From contig NZ_JAIVAI010000001.1 in NCBI RefSeq assembly GCF_020171525.1, forward strand, positions 1,054,001-1,118,000: a stretch of DNA of 64,000 bases, written 5' to 3'. Both the position numbers and the translations under genes were made by a program. Of this stretch, positions 25,387-33,731 are shown in pieces (position 1 is the stretch's first letter; each line of letters starts with the position of its first letter). The DNA comes from Halobacillus yeomjeoni. GTDB lineage: Bacteria > Bacillota > Bacilli > Bacillales > Halobacillaceae. Below the pieces are notes generated by a model. The model had not been told where the DNA came from. It did not search any database and saw nothing but the letters and a program-made list of their open reading frames with translations.

Positions 25387-25421
25387 AAAAAGACTGCACA
25401 ATTTTACGGTGCAGTCTTTTC
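25387..25421 (-). terminator. Terminator overlapping the 3' end of the MFS gene
   Basis: AAAAGACTGCAC pairs with GTGCAGTCTTTT. One arm lies within the last codons of the MFS gene. Confidence 0.8.
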
Positions 25422-26648
25422 TTTTTGCTCAGTTTTACAATCATTGTAATAATTTGTTGGGAATATTTGTTTAGAAGCCAAAATGTAAACAGCAGCCGCC
25501 GCTAATAAAGTTCCCGCAAATAAAAAAACATATTGTACACCAATAACGTCCGCCATTCCTCCTAGTAATAAAGAAGCGACGCCAAACGTTAAAGAAGTTA
25601 ATGCTCCTTGAGCTCCATAAATTTTTGGCAAGTTACCGGAAGAAGCTTTATTTTGAATAATAGTTTCCATGGTTATGGACTTTATTTGCTCAACTATGCC
25701 AAATAACACAGATAAAACTAAAGCGATCCAGGCGATACTATTATAACCAAAAAGTAAAGTAGCAGCACTTACACTGAAAGAAGTGATCATCAGTATCTTT
25801 CTCAAGTTTTTCTCAATGAACGAGGAATACTTCGTACAAAACAATCCACCAATGAGAAGGCCTATAAAGAAAGTTGTGTTGATATAGCCCCACCATGCTT
25901 CACTTTTCTGAAGAACTTCAGAAACAAAAACATAAATGATGGCGGCAATCCATACCACATTCGCTATGGATTCAATAAAGATCACCACATGTATTTTTCT
26001 AAGTACAGGTGTGTGCCAAATGATTTTCCAACCTTCTTTTAAAACTGTCCCGATAGAATTCTTTTCCTGCGGAAGATGAAACTCTGTTGAATCTTGAATC
26101 AGCATCATCAAACAAGAGGATATGACAAATAAAATAAACGTCAGCCATATGACGGCCTGACCCCCGATCAAGGCTACCAGTATACCTCCTAATGCCCATC
26201 CACCAAGCTGAATGATTTGTGATATAACTGAGAAGAAACTATTCGCTTTTACAATTTCATCTTTATGAACTAATCTGGGAAGCATCGCACGGCTCGCAGG
26301 TGCTGCCAAACCATCCAGGAAGGCTATTAAGAAAATAAACATAAGGATTATCATTATGGAACCTTTAGATTGTAGAGTGATCAAAGACGCTAAAACAAAC
26401 AAGAGAACGGTTTTACTACTTTGTGACCCAGATAAAAGTGTTTTTAGTGGGTATTTATTAAACAATAATGGTGATAAATACCCACTGATAAACCGACCAA
26501 ATGTATTAATGAATGGTAGCAAAGCTAAGTAAAATGCTGACTGTGAATCTGTGTACATTATAGAGATTAGGCCGACGATATAAAACACATCACCAAGATT
26601 GGCCGATGCTTGCCCGATCCATAAAAACCGAAAGGATGAAGACTTCAT
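25404..26648 (-). CDS. MFS transporter (MFS_3/EntS-like)
   Basis: A 414-residue permease with about 12 hydrophobic segments. FRFLWIGQASANLGDVFYIV at the N-terminus and LDGLAAPASRAMLPRLVHKD at about residues 110-130 (the A-type DGxxxPaxxaxlPrLV motif) are typical of the MFS_3 group that includes enterobactin exporter EntS and macrolide efflux proteins. It probably exports a small molecule. It is followed by the M29-like gene on the same strand but a terminator lies between them, so co-expression is doubtful. Confidence 0.85.
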   Translation of the reverse strand: MKSSSFRFLWIGQASANLGDVFYIVGLISIMYTDSQSAFYLALLPFINTFGRFISGYLSPLLFNKYPLKTLLSGSQSSKTVLLFVLASLITLQSKGSIMIILMFIFLIAFLDGLAAPASRAMLPRLVHKDEIVKANSFFSVISQIIQLGGWALGGILVALIGGQAVIWLTFILFVISSCLMMLIQDSTEFHLPQEKNSIGTVLKEGWKIIWHTPVLRKIHVVIFIESIANVVWIAAIIYVFVSEVLQKSEAWWGYINTTFFIGLLIGGLFCTKYSSFIEKNLRKILMITSFSVSAATLLFGYNSIAWIALVLSVLFGIVEQIKSITMETIIQNKASSGNLPKIYGAQGALTSLTFGVASLLLGGMADVIGVQYVFLFAGTLLAAAAVYILASKQIFPTNYYNDCKTEQKEKTAP

Positions 26649-27050
26649 TTTATACTACCCCTTTTTTATCGTTTCCTTTACATATTCGATGAAAAAAAGG
26701 GTGTATTTACATTAAGGTTGAACCTCCTGTTTTAACTTTTTTATAATTCGTTTGTTATGTTCAAAGCAAATCTAAAAAATACTGCTATTACTCTAAATCT
26801 ATGGGGTAGTAAAAACATTCCTAACGGTAAGTCTGTTTCTAACTATAAGTTTGTATTTATTTTACAAACCAACTATGCACGATTTTATCATAAAGGACAA
26901 AAATAAACTTGCTCTAGAATAAAAGTCTTCTATCAATTTACTAATCCGAAACCTCTATTGAAAATGATACAATCCCTACAAATGAAGATCCACCTTAAGT
27001 TCCTGTTCCTACAGATCCAACAGTAAAAGAGTATTAATGGGGGAAAAGGC

Positions 27051-27485
27051 ATGAAAATGGTTTGCCCTAATATTAATGACTTAGCAAATTGGAAGAACAT
27101 TTTTGAGTATGCAGTCAAAAACTCCACAAGGTTCAGCATCGTTTTTCCTGAAGGGGATCCTGACGATGAAAACCCCTTGTTAACTGGAAAAAATGATTTT
27201 TTAAACCTAGAAAACATAAGTATATCATCTTGGTATGGAATGGATAATTCCGTAAAAATTTCAGGTGAATTATGTAATGAATCATTAAATACATTTTATA
27301 AGTATATTACCCCTTCCTTTACAAATGAAGGTTCGTCTTTATGGCATTTCGAATTATGGGACGATAGCCAACCAATTCTAAGTATTTCTGACTTTAATGT
27401 ATGTATTTTAAATCTCGATAACCAAGCTCTAAATGCAATAAAAAAAGAAAGAATTTCATTACACCAATTTGATGTAATCCAATAA
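27051..27485 (+). CDS. Hypothetical protein, 144 aa
   Basis: I do not recognise this family. The soluble 144-residue protein starts MKMVCPNINDLANWKNIFEY and has a beta-rich second half (SSLWHFELWDDSQPILSISD). No catalytic motif or export signal is seen. GGGGGAAAAGG precedes ATG 27051. It is the only plus-strand gene between 23.4 and 34.6 kb, opposite to the surrounding single-gene units. The 400 bases upstream (26649-27050) contain no other gene. Confidence 0.6.
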   Translation: MKMVCPNINDLANWKNIFEYAVKNSTRFSIVFPEGDPDDENPLLTGKNDFLNLENISISSWYGMDNSVKISGELCNESLNTFYKYITPSFTNEGSSLWHFELWDDSQPILSISDFNVCILNLDNQALNAIKKERISLHQFDVIQ

Positions 27486-27661
27486 GGTTAACCTCACCCC
27501 AACTGAAAAATCCTAAACACGATAGGGATTACACACACTGAACACCCATTATGCATACCTTTTTGTCAATTAACACTTCGATTATAGAAAATCCTAACAA
27601 AATATAAAATTCATCATTCCATTAAAACACTTACATTTGTCAGAAAAGCTTGTTAAAGTAA

Positions 27662-27700
27662 AGCCCCCGTTAGTTAAAGACTCGAAACTGAGATAATTAG
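27662..27700. repeat. Palindromic element, right arm
   Basis: GCCCCCGTTAGTTAAAGACTCG then AAACTGAGATAATT is close to the family consensus. It ends 5 bases before the stop codon of the kinase remnant at 27706. Confidence 0.7.
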
Positions 27701-27705
27701 TGAAA

Positions 27706-28055
27706 TTATACTGTTAATGGAGTTATCATATTTTCCTTAATTCCATTTTCAATTGCCTCTAAATCATTATTTTCGATTCCATGAAGAGTTTCTTGCAAAA
27801 CATATGTACTTTTATAAAAGTTTTCGAGAACGTTCGTGCCTTCTGGATATTGACTTAGACACCTTTCAACAAAAGGTTGACCATAACTTCTTTTTCTAAT
27901 TTTTTTATACCTTTTATGTATTTAGGGAACCTGAAAACCAGCGTATCATTAACGATTAGAACATCATTGTACTGTCCAATATCATTCACTTGGATTTGAT
28001 TTAATTCTAAATAAGCATAAAGCTCTCTCATTCTTTCTACATAAATAATCTTCAC
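27706..28055 (-). pseudogene. APH-family kinase with a large internal deletion
   Basis: The first 66 codons encode an APH N-lobe (IGQYNDVLIVNDTLVFRFPK, then KLEKEVMVNLLLKGV). After a frameshift the sequence continues as an APH C-terminus, YPEGTNVLENFYKSTYVLQE and TLHGIENNDLEAIENGI, to the stop at 27706. About 170-200 residues, including the catalytic HGD/HxDxxxxN and DFG regions, are missing. It is therefore a dead remnant of an aminoglycoside phosphotransferase-like gene, retaining a palindromic element at its 3' end. Confidence 0.75.
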
Positions 28056-28168
28056 TCAACAACCTCCAATCAGTAACGTTTTTTAAGAGGGGGTGCTAAG
28101 TAAAAAGGTAAATGAGGGGATGCTACTAACTCCCGCTATACTGGAATTGCGTGTAATGCTAATAATCT

Positions 28169-28645
28169 TTACTCAAGCAAAAGAACAAACTCCTCTACAT
28201 ATCCACCACGTGCGTTAGAATACCCACTGTCTTCACCAGAGATTGTAAAACCACATTTATCCAGAACCTTTAGCGACCTAACATTGTCCTTGGCAGCACG
28301 GGCATAAAGTGGACGAATGGTAACGTGTTTTACAAATTCCCTTAAAGCATTAGTGGCTATTCCTCTGCCCCAGTATTCTTTTCCTATCCAATAGCTAACC
28401 CCTGGTACGCCGAACTGCTCGAAACATAGAATATTTCCAGCAACATCATTTTTAACAGTGATCGTTTGCTTAATGATGTCTTTATCCGCCAAGATTTTAT
28501 TCCAATGGTTTAAGAAGCTGTGCCAATCCTCCGGATCCTTACTTGTAAACGCCGCCATATGATTTGCTTCCCGATCCTGTTGGTGTTTGAAGAAAACAGG
28601 AAGATCATCTTCAATTACATTTCGTAACATTATATTACTCACCAA
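28169..28645 (-). CDS. GNAT acetyltransferase, RimJ/RimL type
   Basis: A 158-residue Acetyltransf_3 protein with SYWIGKEYWGRGIATNALRE at about residues 84-103 and DNVRSLKVLDKCGFTISGED at the C-terminus. The N-terminal EDDLPVFFKHQQDREANHMA is typical of a Bacillus subgroup with an unknown substrate. It is a single gene of the cassette-like array. Confidence 0.87.
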   Translation of the reverse strand: MVSNIMLRNVIEDDLPVFFKHQQDREANHMAAFTSKDPEDWHSFLNHWNKILADKDIIKQTITVKNDVAGNILCFEQFGVPGVSYWIGKEYWGRGIATNALREFVKHVTIRPLYARAAKDNVRSLKVLDKCGFTISGEDSGYSNARGGYVEEFVLLLE

Positions 28646-28708
28646 AATTCCTCCTTTTGGTAAACGTATTTCACGTTATCCCATAAATTAAATGGTCCTT
28701 ATTATGAA

Positions 28709-28772
28709 AAGAGTACGAACCCTACTCTTGAAAATCCCCCGTTTCTATAAGACTCTATTTCAAGATGTTCTA
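28709..28772. repeat. Palindromic element with inner hairpin
   Basis: AAGAGTA (28709-28715) pairs with TACTCTT (28723-28729); then ATCCCCCGTTTCTATAAGACTC and TATTTCAAGATGTT form the right arm. It ends 12 bases from the stop at 28785. Confidence 0.65.
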
Positions 28773-28784
28773 ACAGTAGAGTAC

Positions 28785-29222
28785 TTAAATTTCTAAACTC
28801 ATTGTTACAGTTTTTTTGTTAAAACCCATTCCCTCGTATAATTCAATAGCTTTATTTCCAGAAAATACGCTTAGTCGGACTTCAAAGTACCCTTCATCCT
28901 TAAGATGACCAATGCCAGCTCTCATTAGCTTCTTAGAAATTCCCTTTCCTCTGAATGCTTCTAAAACAAATAACTCATAAATAAATCCGTTTGTTTTATC
29001 TGTAAATTGGTTTTTTCTACTGCCTAAAAGTATCCAGCCCATCAATTCATGACCATCTGTCGCAATTAAATAATAACTTCCTCTTTCTAAAAGGGACTCC
29101 ACAAGTTGAGTGACTTTTTCAGTAGTAGGTCTTACTTCACCTAATGTTCCCTCGAACATTGCTTTGGGAGATAGAGATATAACTTTTTCAAGCTCATTAT
29201 CATTAGGTTTTCTTATTATCAT
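28785..29222 (-). CDS. GNAT family N-acetyltransferase
   Basis: The 145-residue protein has the acetyl-CoA motif VLEAFRGKGISKKLMRAGIG at about residues 87-106 and GNKAIELYEGMGFNKKTVTM at the end. It is complete and has a typical single GNAT domain; the substrate is unknown. GGGGGGAAG precedes ATG 29222. It stands as one unit between two palindromic elements. Confidence 0.87.
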   Translation of the reverse strand: MIIRKPNDNELEKVISLSPKAMFEGTLGEVRPTTEKVTQLVESLLERGSYYLIATDGHELMGWILLGSRKNQFTDKTNGFIYELFVLEAFRGKGISKKLMRAGIGHLKDEGYFEVRLSVFSGNKAIELYEGMGFNKKTVTMSLEI

Positions 29223-29292
29223 TGAACTTCCCCCCTCTTAACTATATGGTAATCCTGTACTCCTGACTAAATCCTCAGAATGTAAATAAGCT

Positions 29293-29346
29293 AGGGGCTT
29301 ATTTTGCAAATGCCCCAGTTACCGGAAGACTCGATTTAGAGACACC
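29293..29346. repeat. Palindromic element with inner hairpin
   Basis: GGGGC..ATTT (29294-29304) pairs with AAATGCCCC (29308-29316); the right arm AGTTACCGGAAGACTCGATT then TAGAGACACC follows. It lies 3' of the gene ending at 29417. Confidence 0.65.
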
Positions 29347-29416
29347 TTAATTTCTCACACTTGTTTACCTAACGGGTGTTTCAATCCATCATAATTCCGC
29401 ATTCAAATGCCACAAT

Positions 29417-29596
29417 TTAATCGAAACCTTTCTTATTTCGCTTAAGGAAGTAATGAGATACAATTACCGCAATAACACCCACTATAATAAAAATGCCACT
29501 ATACGGAAACTCTCCCTCAGTGATAAAAGTGACCAATCCTACAACCACTAGAGCTAATGCAAAGGATCGGCTTAACTTCCAAGTGATTAAAAACAC
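29417..29596 (-). CDS. Small two-segment membrane protein, 59 aa
   Basis: GTG 29596 follows AAAGGAGGGGA at ideal spacing and gives a 59-residue protein with two hydrophobic segments (SFALALVVVGLVTFI and GIFIIVGVIAVIVSHYFL) and a basic tail. An open frame extends 48 codons further upstream to 29740, but that part overlaps a palindromic-element arm (29616-29650) and reads like the remnant of another unit. No family is recognised. Confidence 0.6.
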   Translation of the reverse strand: MFLITWKLSRSFALALVVVGLVTFITEGEFPYSGIFIIVGVIAVIVSHYFLKRNKKGFD

Positions 29597-29615
29597 AATT
29601 TCCCCTCCTTTAGAT

Positions 29616-29650
29616 TCCCTTTTAGTTGAGGATTTGAAATAGAGATGTCT
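29616..29650. repeat. Degenerate palindromic-element arm
   Basis: CCCTTTTAGTTGAGGATTTG then AAATAGAGATGTCTT aligns with CCCCGTTAGTTAAAGACTCG-AAACTGAGATAATT. To its right, 29651-29740 may be the decayed rest of a gene. Confidence 0.5.
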
Positions 29651-29916
29651 TGTTAAGCTATTATTCACCGCGCTACCCTCTCCAACCGATTTAAATAAAG
29701 AAAGAAATTCTGAGTAACTTATCGACTCGAACCTTTTCACTTTGTTTTTTTGTTAAAGGTGCGTTCCAGTATGATTAACCCCGTTCCCAAAACAGAGTTT
29801 GTAAGGAATACTCTTGCAAAGTAACATTACCTGACTGGATTAGGTCCACTAGAAGAAGGACAGAAAATAGAAAAATATACAATGAGGAATATAATAAGAT
29901 TTTTATAAAAGGTTCA

Positions 29917-29950
29917 TCCCCCGTTTCTTAAAGACTTGTAATCGAGAGAA
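29917..29950. repeat. Palindromic element, right arm
   Basis: TCCCCCGTTTCTTAAAGACT then TGTAATCGAGAGAAATT is a clear copy 35 bases from the stop at 29985. Confidence 0.65.
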
Positions 29951-29984
29951 ATTGAACAGATCTTTCACTAATGCCCCTGTAAGC

Positions 29985-30518
29985 TCAATTATCTTCCTTC
30001 CAACCAATTTTCTTAATAATAACAGCTATAACTTTACTTTCATTAAACCCAAACTCTATATTTATCATATTTTCCTTATCAAAATATCCAAGGGTATCTA
30101 AGCCACTTTCAACCCTTTCATAATAGTTCTCACCGTATTCTTTAATTACTTGTTCTTTTTTATCCCCGGTTTTAATTTCTTTTGCAGTTTCAAATATTTT
30201 GGAGTTTTCGTGTGTTCTTCGAATGAATAATCGAATAACCTTGTCCTCTACAAAACCAAACTCCACACCATCGTAACTTAAATATTTTGACTTTGGATCT
30301 TCTATTTCTTCGATTTCAGTTGGTTTTCCAAAAGTGTTTATTACATCGTTCTCGGTTGAATTTAATGAGATAGAATTGATATTTTCACCAGAGAGGTCAA
30401 CACTCTCTGTCCTTTTATAAAAATCCATCGTATCCTTCGCTAATGGTTCACACCCGATTAAAAATAAAAACATGATTATAGTTGAAATTACTGTTGATTT
30501 TTTTAGGTTTACTCTCAA
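29985..30518 (-). CDS. Lipoprotein with two SmpA/BamE-like repeats
   Basis: TTG 30518 follows GAGGG at 7-base spacing and gives a 177-residue protein with a lipobox (MFLFLIGCEP), so it is membrane-anchored outside the cell. The mature part has two related modules: INSISLNSTENDVINTFGKP with KVIRLFIRR, and KEIKTGDKKEQVIKEYGENY with KVIAVIIKK. Each has the (T/S)xxxVixxfGxp helix-turn start and the strand end of small SmpA/BamE-like folds. The role is unknown; such folds often bind other envelope proteins. Confidence 0.7.
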   Translation of the reverse strand: MRVNLKKSTVISTIIMFLFLIGCEPLAKDTMDFYKRTESVDLSGENINSISLNSTENDVINTFGKPTEIEEIEDPKSKYLSYDGVEFGFVEDKVIRLFIRRTHENSKIFETAKEIKTGDKKEQVIKEYGENYYERVESGLDTLGYFDKENMINIEFGFNESKVIAVIIKKIGWKEDN

Positions 30519-30612
30519 AATAATTCCCTCATTTTTTCCACTAGAATACTTCACCATAAAATAAAAAATCCTTATCCACGTTAGCACAATAAGAGGTAGG
30601 AGCTGTGCAATA

Positions 30613-30648
30613 TCGCCCCCGATTTTGGAAAAAACGATTTAAAGACAT
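30613..30648. repeat. Palindromic element, partly deleted
   Basis: TCGCCCCCGATTTTGG followed by CGATTTAAAGACA keeps the GCCCCC and the CGATTTAgAGACA end known from 29331-29343. It lies 3' of the lipoprotein gene ending at 30692. Confidence 0.5.
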
Positions 30649-30691
30649 ATGGGATTAAAACTTATTTCGTATCCTCCTGTTCAATAACACT

Positions 30692-31234
30692 TTAAGAAGA
30701 AGTATTTGGCTCTGCAATCACCTCTGTTGATTGAATAACACTCTCAGGAAGTGTAGCACCATCATTATTTTTGATATGTCCTTTGTTTAAAGCTATCTCT
30801 GCATCACCCATATATAACGGTGAAAACGAATACTTTCTGCTTGAATAATCAAGCTCGTCTATCTTACCTTTCTTTACTACTAGGAACGTGTAATCATTCC
30901 CTTCAGTTGTTGTGAATTCACTAGAACCTGCGATTGTATTATGAAGAGCCAACGTACCCGTAAGTTTAACAACTATGTAGCCTTGGTTTACTCGCTTCAT
31001 TCCATATGCACTGTACTGGTGGTTGCCTGAACGAACTATAAATATTTCATCATTATCAGTAGTATTAATTTGTTCCACGTAGCTTCTAGGATTTTTTTCA
31101 AGAAACTGGTGCAGAGCTTCTTCTTTTGTAGCGAAGGTTTTTTCTATGTCAGAACTATTATATTCATTATTACTGCAACCAGCTAATATTAAGAGAAACA
31201 TAAATAATAAAACTGAAAGATACCTCAACTTCAC
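30692..31234 (-). CDS. Hypothetical lipoprotein, 180 aa
   Basis: The signal MKLRYLSVLLFMFLLILAGC ends in a perfect lipobox (LAGC), so the protein is a lipoprotein at the outer face of the membrane. The mature part starts with ATKEEALHQFLEKNPRSYVE and is otherwise beta-rich (EIFIVRSGNHQYSAYGMKRV). I do not recognise a family beyond a general Bacillus lipoprotein type. It is a single unit of the array. Confidence 0.75.
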   Translation of the reverse strand: MKLRYLSVLLFMFLLILAGCSNNEYNSSDIEKTFATKEEALHQFLEKNPRSYVEQINTTDNDEIFIVRSGNHQYSAYGMKRVNQGYIVVKLTGTLALHNTIAGSSEFTTTEGNDYTFLVVKKGKIDELDYSSRKYSFSPLYMGDAEIALNKGHIKNNDGATLPESVIQSTEVIAEPNTSS

Positions 31235-31308
31235 ATCTCCCTTTTTAAGCTCAAAAAAACCTATTTAATTTTACTGTCTCTAAGTGAAAAAGCAAACATT
31301 TATATTGA

Positions 31309-31352
31309 GCAATCCCCTCCCGATACATGAACACTCAAACTCGAGGCATTTA
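31309..31352. repeat. Palindromic element, degenerate
   Basis: GCAATCCCCTCCCGATACAT then GAACACTCAAACTCGAGGCA keeps the GCAAT-CCCC core and the ACTC...CTCGAG arm. It is 3' of the gene ending at 31365. Confidence 0.5.
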
Positions 31353-31364
31353 GAGTATCGCCCT

Positions 31365-32225
31365 TTAATTAATAAAGGATTGATTTTCCTTTAAGAATAA
31401 GTCAACCACTTCATTAAAACCCTTTGCTTCCTCTAAAAATGGGTAATGGTTACTTTTCTCAAAGATAACTAATTTCGAATTAGGAATACCTTCATTCATT
31501 TCAATTGAGTAACTCAGTGGGCACTGAACATCATGCCTACCACATATAATTAAAGTAGGTGTTGATATAAACTCTAACTTTCTAGTTACATCATAGACCT
31601 GTAATTCACGGTTGAAGAAATTCATTCGAATAGTTGATATTCCTTTATGAATGTTAAGAGAAAATAGCTGCTCATATTTTTCAGGCATATATAAAGATAG
31701 TTTAGTTCTTTTAACCTTTAATTCAGTTCTGTTTTCTGGTGGTAGATCCGAACGTTTTAAAGCTTCAATTAGTTTTTGCATTATATGAAAATCAGGATGT
31801 TCTGAATTGTAAATACACTCTTTCGAAAATGTCATATATTCTCTTGCTGCTGCTCCTACAATTACATTAAAATCTAGACGTTCTGAAAAGTATATACCGT
31901 AAATTACTCCCAGCATCCCTCCAGTCGAATGTCCAGCAAATCCCCATTTACTAAAGCCTAATTCTTCTCTGATAGCTTCTAAATCGAATATGGATTCCAA
32001 CATGCTTAATTGGTACGGTTCCTTCGCTTCATCTGAATGCCCTGCTTCTCTTAAATTAACTAAGAATACCTTGTTCGTGCTTGTAAAGGACTTTGCAAAG
32101 TAATCTCCTGTTTGATTAAATTCAGAATAATGGTGGGTTACACAAATTGGATCCCCCTCCCCCTTTATAAATATCTCAAATACACCGCGATCCGTATGTA
32201 TTAATTTCCTTTCCCAATTAACCAA
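31365..32225 (-). CDS. Alpha/beta hydrolase
   Basis: The 286-residue hydrolase has the nucleophile elbow GFAGHSTGGMLGVIYG (Ser about 101), the acid-bearing strand LIICGRHDVQCPLSYS and the catalytic His in FEKSNHYPFLEE. The first loop, VTHHYSEFNQTG, replaces the usual HGxPG, seen in proline-iminopeptidase-like members. TTG 32225 is chosen because GGAGGGGGG precedes it; the upstream ATG 32243 overlaps that site. Substrate unknown. It is a single unit between palindromic elements. Confidence 0.82.
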   Translation of the reverse strand: MVNWERKLIHTDRGVFEIFIKGEGDPICVTHHYSEFNQTGDYFAKSFTSTNKVFLVNLREAGHSDEAKEPYQLSMLESIFDLEAIREELGFSKWGFAGHSTGGMLGVIYGIYFSERLDFNVIVGAAAREYMTFSKECIYNSEHPDFHIMQKLIEALKRSDLPPENRTELKVKRTKLSLYMPEKYEQLFSLNIHKGISTIRMNFFNRELQVYDVTRKLEFISTPTLIICGRHDVQCPLSYSIEMNEGIPNSKLVIFEKSNHYPFLEEAKGFNEVVDLFLKENQSFIN

Positions 32226-32283
32226 TACTAGCCCCCCCTCCATACATGTATTAATGTGAATTTTAACACAACATTTTACAGCA

Positions 32284-32392
32284 ATATCTCAAAACTGAGT
32301 CTTCAAATAAACCTGCCCTAAACGTATGAAGGGGACAATTCCTCTATTTCAGAATTGCCCCCAATACACGAAGACTGTATTTCAAGAGACCT
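32284..32392. repeat. Palindromic element, full-length copy 1
   Basis: The left arm (ATATCTCAAAACTGAGTCTTC, 32284-32304) and right arm (GAAGACTGTATTTCAAGAGA, 32370-32389) are roughly inverted copies. The inner stem GGGGACAATTC (32331-32341) pairs with GAATTGCCCC (32352-32361). About 109 bases in all, it is one of two nearly complete copies and sits directly 3' of the gene ending at 32411. Confidence 0.75.
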
Positions 32393-32410
32393 ATTATTAA
32401 TTAGAAATTT

Positions 32411-32782
32411 TTAAACTACACCCCTGTTTTTCTTAATTAATTTAAGTTGTAGAATTGTTTTGATGACAAGTGCTCCAAGCAATACCCAATAGACAATACT
32501 ATCAAAGGATACTGGAGAATTTACATTGGGTTCTAGGACATTTAGTATTGTGGAAATACCTAAAAAAACAGCTAACGATACTATATATGAGATACCTTTA
32601 AATTCAGTATCTTTCTTTAGGACAACATTTAAGATAAATAACGCAAAAAGTATTAGAAGCAAAACTACATTATTTGATGTTGCTATAAAAAAAGAGTCTG
32701 GATAATAAAAGGAAATAGCAAAAGTAAACAGGAAAATTAAAAATATAACACTTGTCAAATTAGAAATAATTGCTTTTTTCAC
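32411..32782 (-). CDS. Membrane protein, 123 aa
   Basis: Four hydrophobic segments: SVIFLIFLFTFAISFYYPD, NNVVLLLILFALFILNVVL, YIVSLAVFLGISTILNVL and SIVYWVLLGALVIKTILQL, then a basic KLIKKNRG tail. No known family is recognised. GGAGG precedes ATG 32782. It is flanked on both sides by the two full-length palindromic elements. Confidence 0.65.
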   Translation of the reverse strand: MKKAIISNLTSVIFLIFLFTFAISFYYPDSFFIATSNNVVLLLILFALFILNVVLKKDTEFKGISYIVSLAVFLGISTILNVLEPNVNSPVSFDSIVYWVLLGALVIKTILQLKLIKKNRGVV

Positions 32783-32828
32783 AAGCTATCCTCCTTTCCT
32801 TATAAACATACGAAATCCCCTACAATTT

Positions 32829-32950
32829 AGTTTCAAACTGTTTATTATCTTCCGATTATTCAAGAATCCTGCCTTAAACGTATGAAGGGGACAATTCTTC
32901 TATTTCTGAATTGCCCCCTATTGCGGAAGACTTGAATCCGAGATATCTTC
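32829..32950. repeat. Palindromic element, full-length copy 2
   Basis: The inner 50 bases (32869-32919) are nearly identical to copy 1, including AAACGTATGAAGGGGACAAT and TCTATTTC. GGGGACAATTC pairs with GAATTGCCCC, and the right arm reads GGAAGACTTGAATCCGAGAT. It lies 3' of the gene ending at 33023. Confidence 0.75.
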
Positions 32951-33022
32951 CGGTAGATTTGCCAATAATACATTCAATAGTTGAAAACTTGAAGTGAAGA
33001 TAATAGGTTTAATTTCTGTATC

Positions 33023-33397
33023 CTAATGTAGAGTACTCAAATGCTCATGAACTACTTTCCATCCCTGACCATCCTTTTTAAATACATTTGTCCCTCTTCC
33101 TTGACCTTCCTTTAGTATACCGTCTATTTTTCCTGCCCAGTGAAATTTGTAAATGCATACGGCAACTGTATCACTTGTACTTATCCAATTTACATCATAT
33201 ATTTGATATTCTTCATCACGGATATGCTCCCACGTTTTTTCAAAGTAACTTTTAAGATTTTCATGTCCATAGACAATTTCATCAGAAAAGTAATATACAG
33301 CTTCTTCACTTATTAACTCAGACACATTTTTGAAATTATGAGTGTTTGTTGCTTCTTCTAACAACTTCAATGCTTCTTGTGGAGTTGATGCAAACAT
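33023..33397 (-). CDS. NTF2-like/SnoaL-fold protein (DUF4440 type)
   Basis: A 124-residue protein with the cone-shaped NTF2-like pattern: ALKLLEEATNTHNFKNVSEL, VYYFSDEIVYGHENLKSYFE, DVNWISTSDTVAVCIYKFHW and RGTNVFKKDGQGWKVVHEHL. The final WKVVHEHLS is typical of the SgcJ/YybH group. ATG 33397 follows GGGAGGG. These proteins bind small hydrophobic ligands or act as small enzymes; the role here is unknown. Confidence 0.85.
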   Translation of the reverse strand: MFASTPQEALKLLEEATNTHNFKNVSELISEEAVYYFSDEIVYGHENLKSYFEKTWEHIRDEEYQIYDVNWISTSDTVAVCIYKFHWAGKIDGILKEGQGRGTNVFKKDGQGWKVVHEHLSTLH

Positions 33398-33687
33398 CGA
33401 AAGCCCTCCCAATTTTAAATTAATTTTAAATTAATTTTTTATACTCTCGAATCTCATCCCTTAATTCTCTCTTTTATTAATAAGATATCAATATTGATAA
33501 ACTTAACATATCATAAGTCCTTAATTATGAGAACGATGACCATTGTTAAAGCACACCATCAAGAGCACTTGTTCTGGTAAGCTCCTACATTAAAGGGATA
33601 ACCTTACAAAACATAAATTACATCCTCCTTTTTCAAGCAAAAAAGCCAGCATTAGATGACTGACTTTTCAATTTTCTTATTCAACTA

Positions 33688-33727
33688 AAGCCCCCGTTTC
33701 TTTAGGAGTCGAATTCGCGGTAACTAT
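33688..33727. repeat. Palindromic element, right arm
   Basis: AAGCCCCCGTTTCTTTAGGA then GTCGAATTCGCGGTAACTA; the CGAATTCG centre is itself palindromic. It ends 5 bases before the stop at 33732. Confidence 0.65.
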
Positions 33728-33731
33728 ATAA

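Noticed and set aside
26933-27217. Minus-strand open frame opposite the 144-aa plus-strand gene
   Set aside because: No ribosome binding site; composition looks like the antisense of the plus-strand gene, which has a good one.
29597-29740. N-terminal extension of the small membrane protein at 29417
   Set aside because: GTG 29596 has an excellent ribosome binding site, and the extension contains a palindromic-element arm, so it is probably a remnant of another unit.
27662-33727. Classical integron attC sites
   Set aside because: The palindromes share the fold idea but no consistent GTRRRY/RYYYAAC core pair was found and no integron integrase is in the window.
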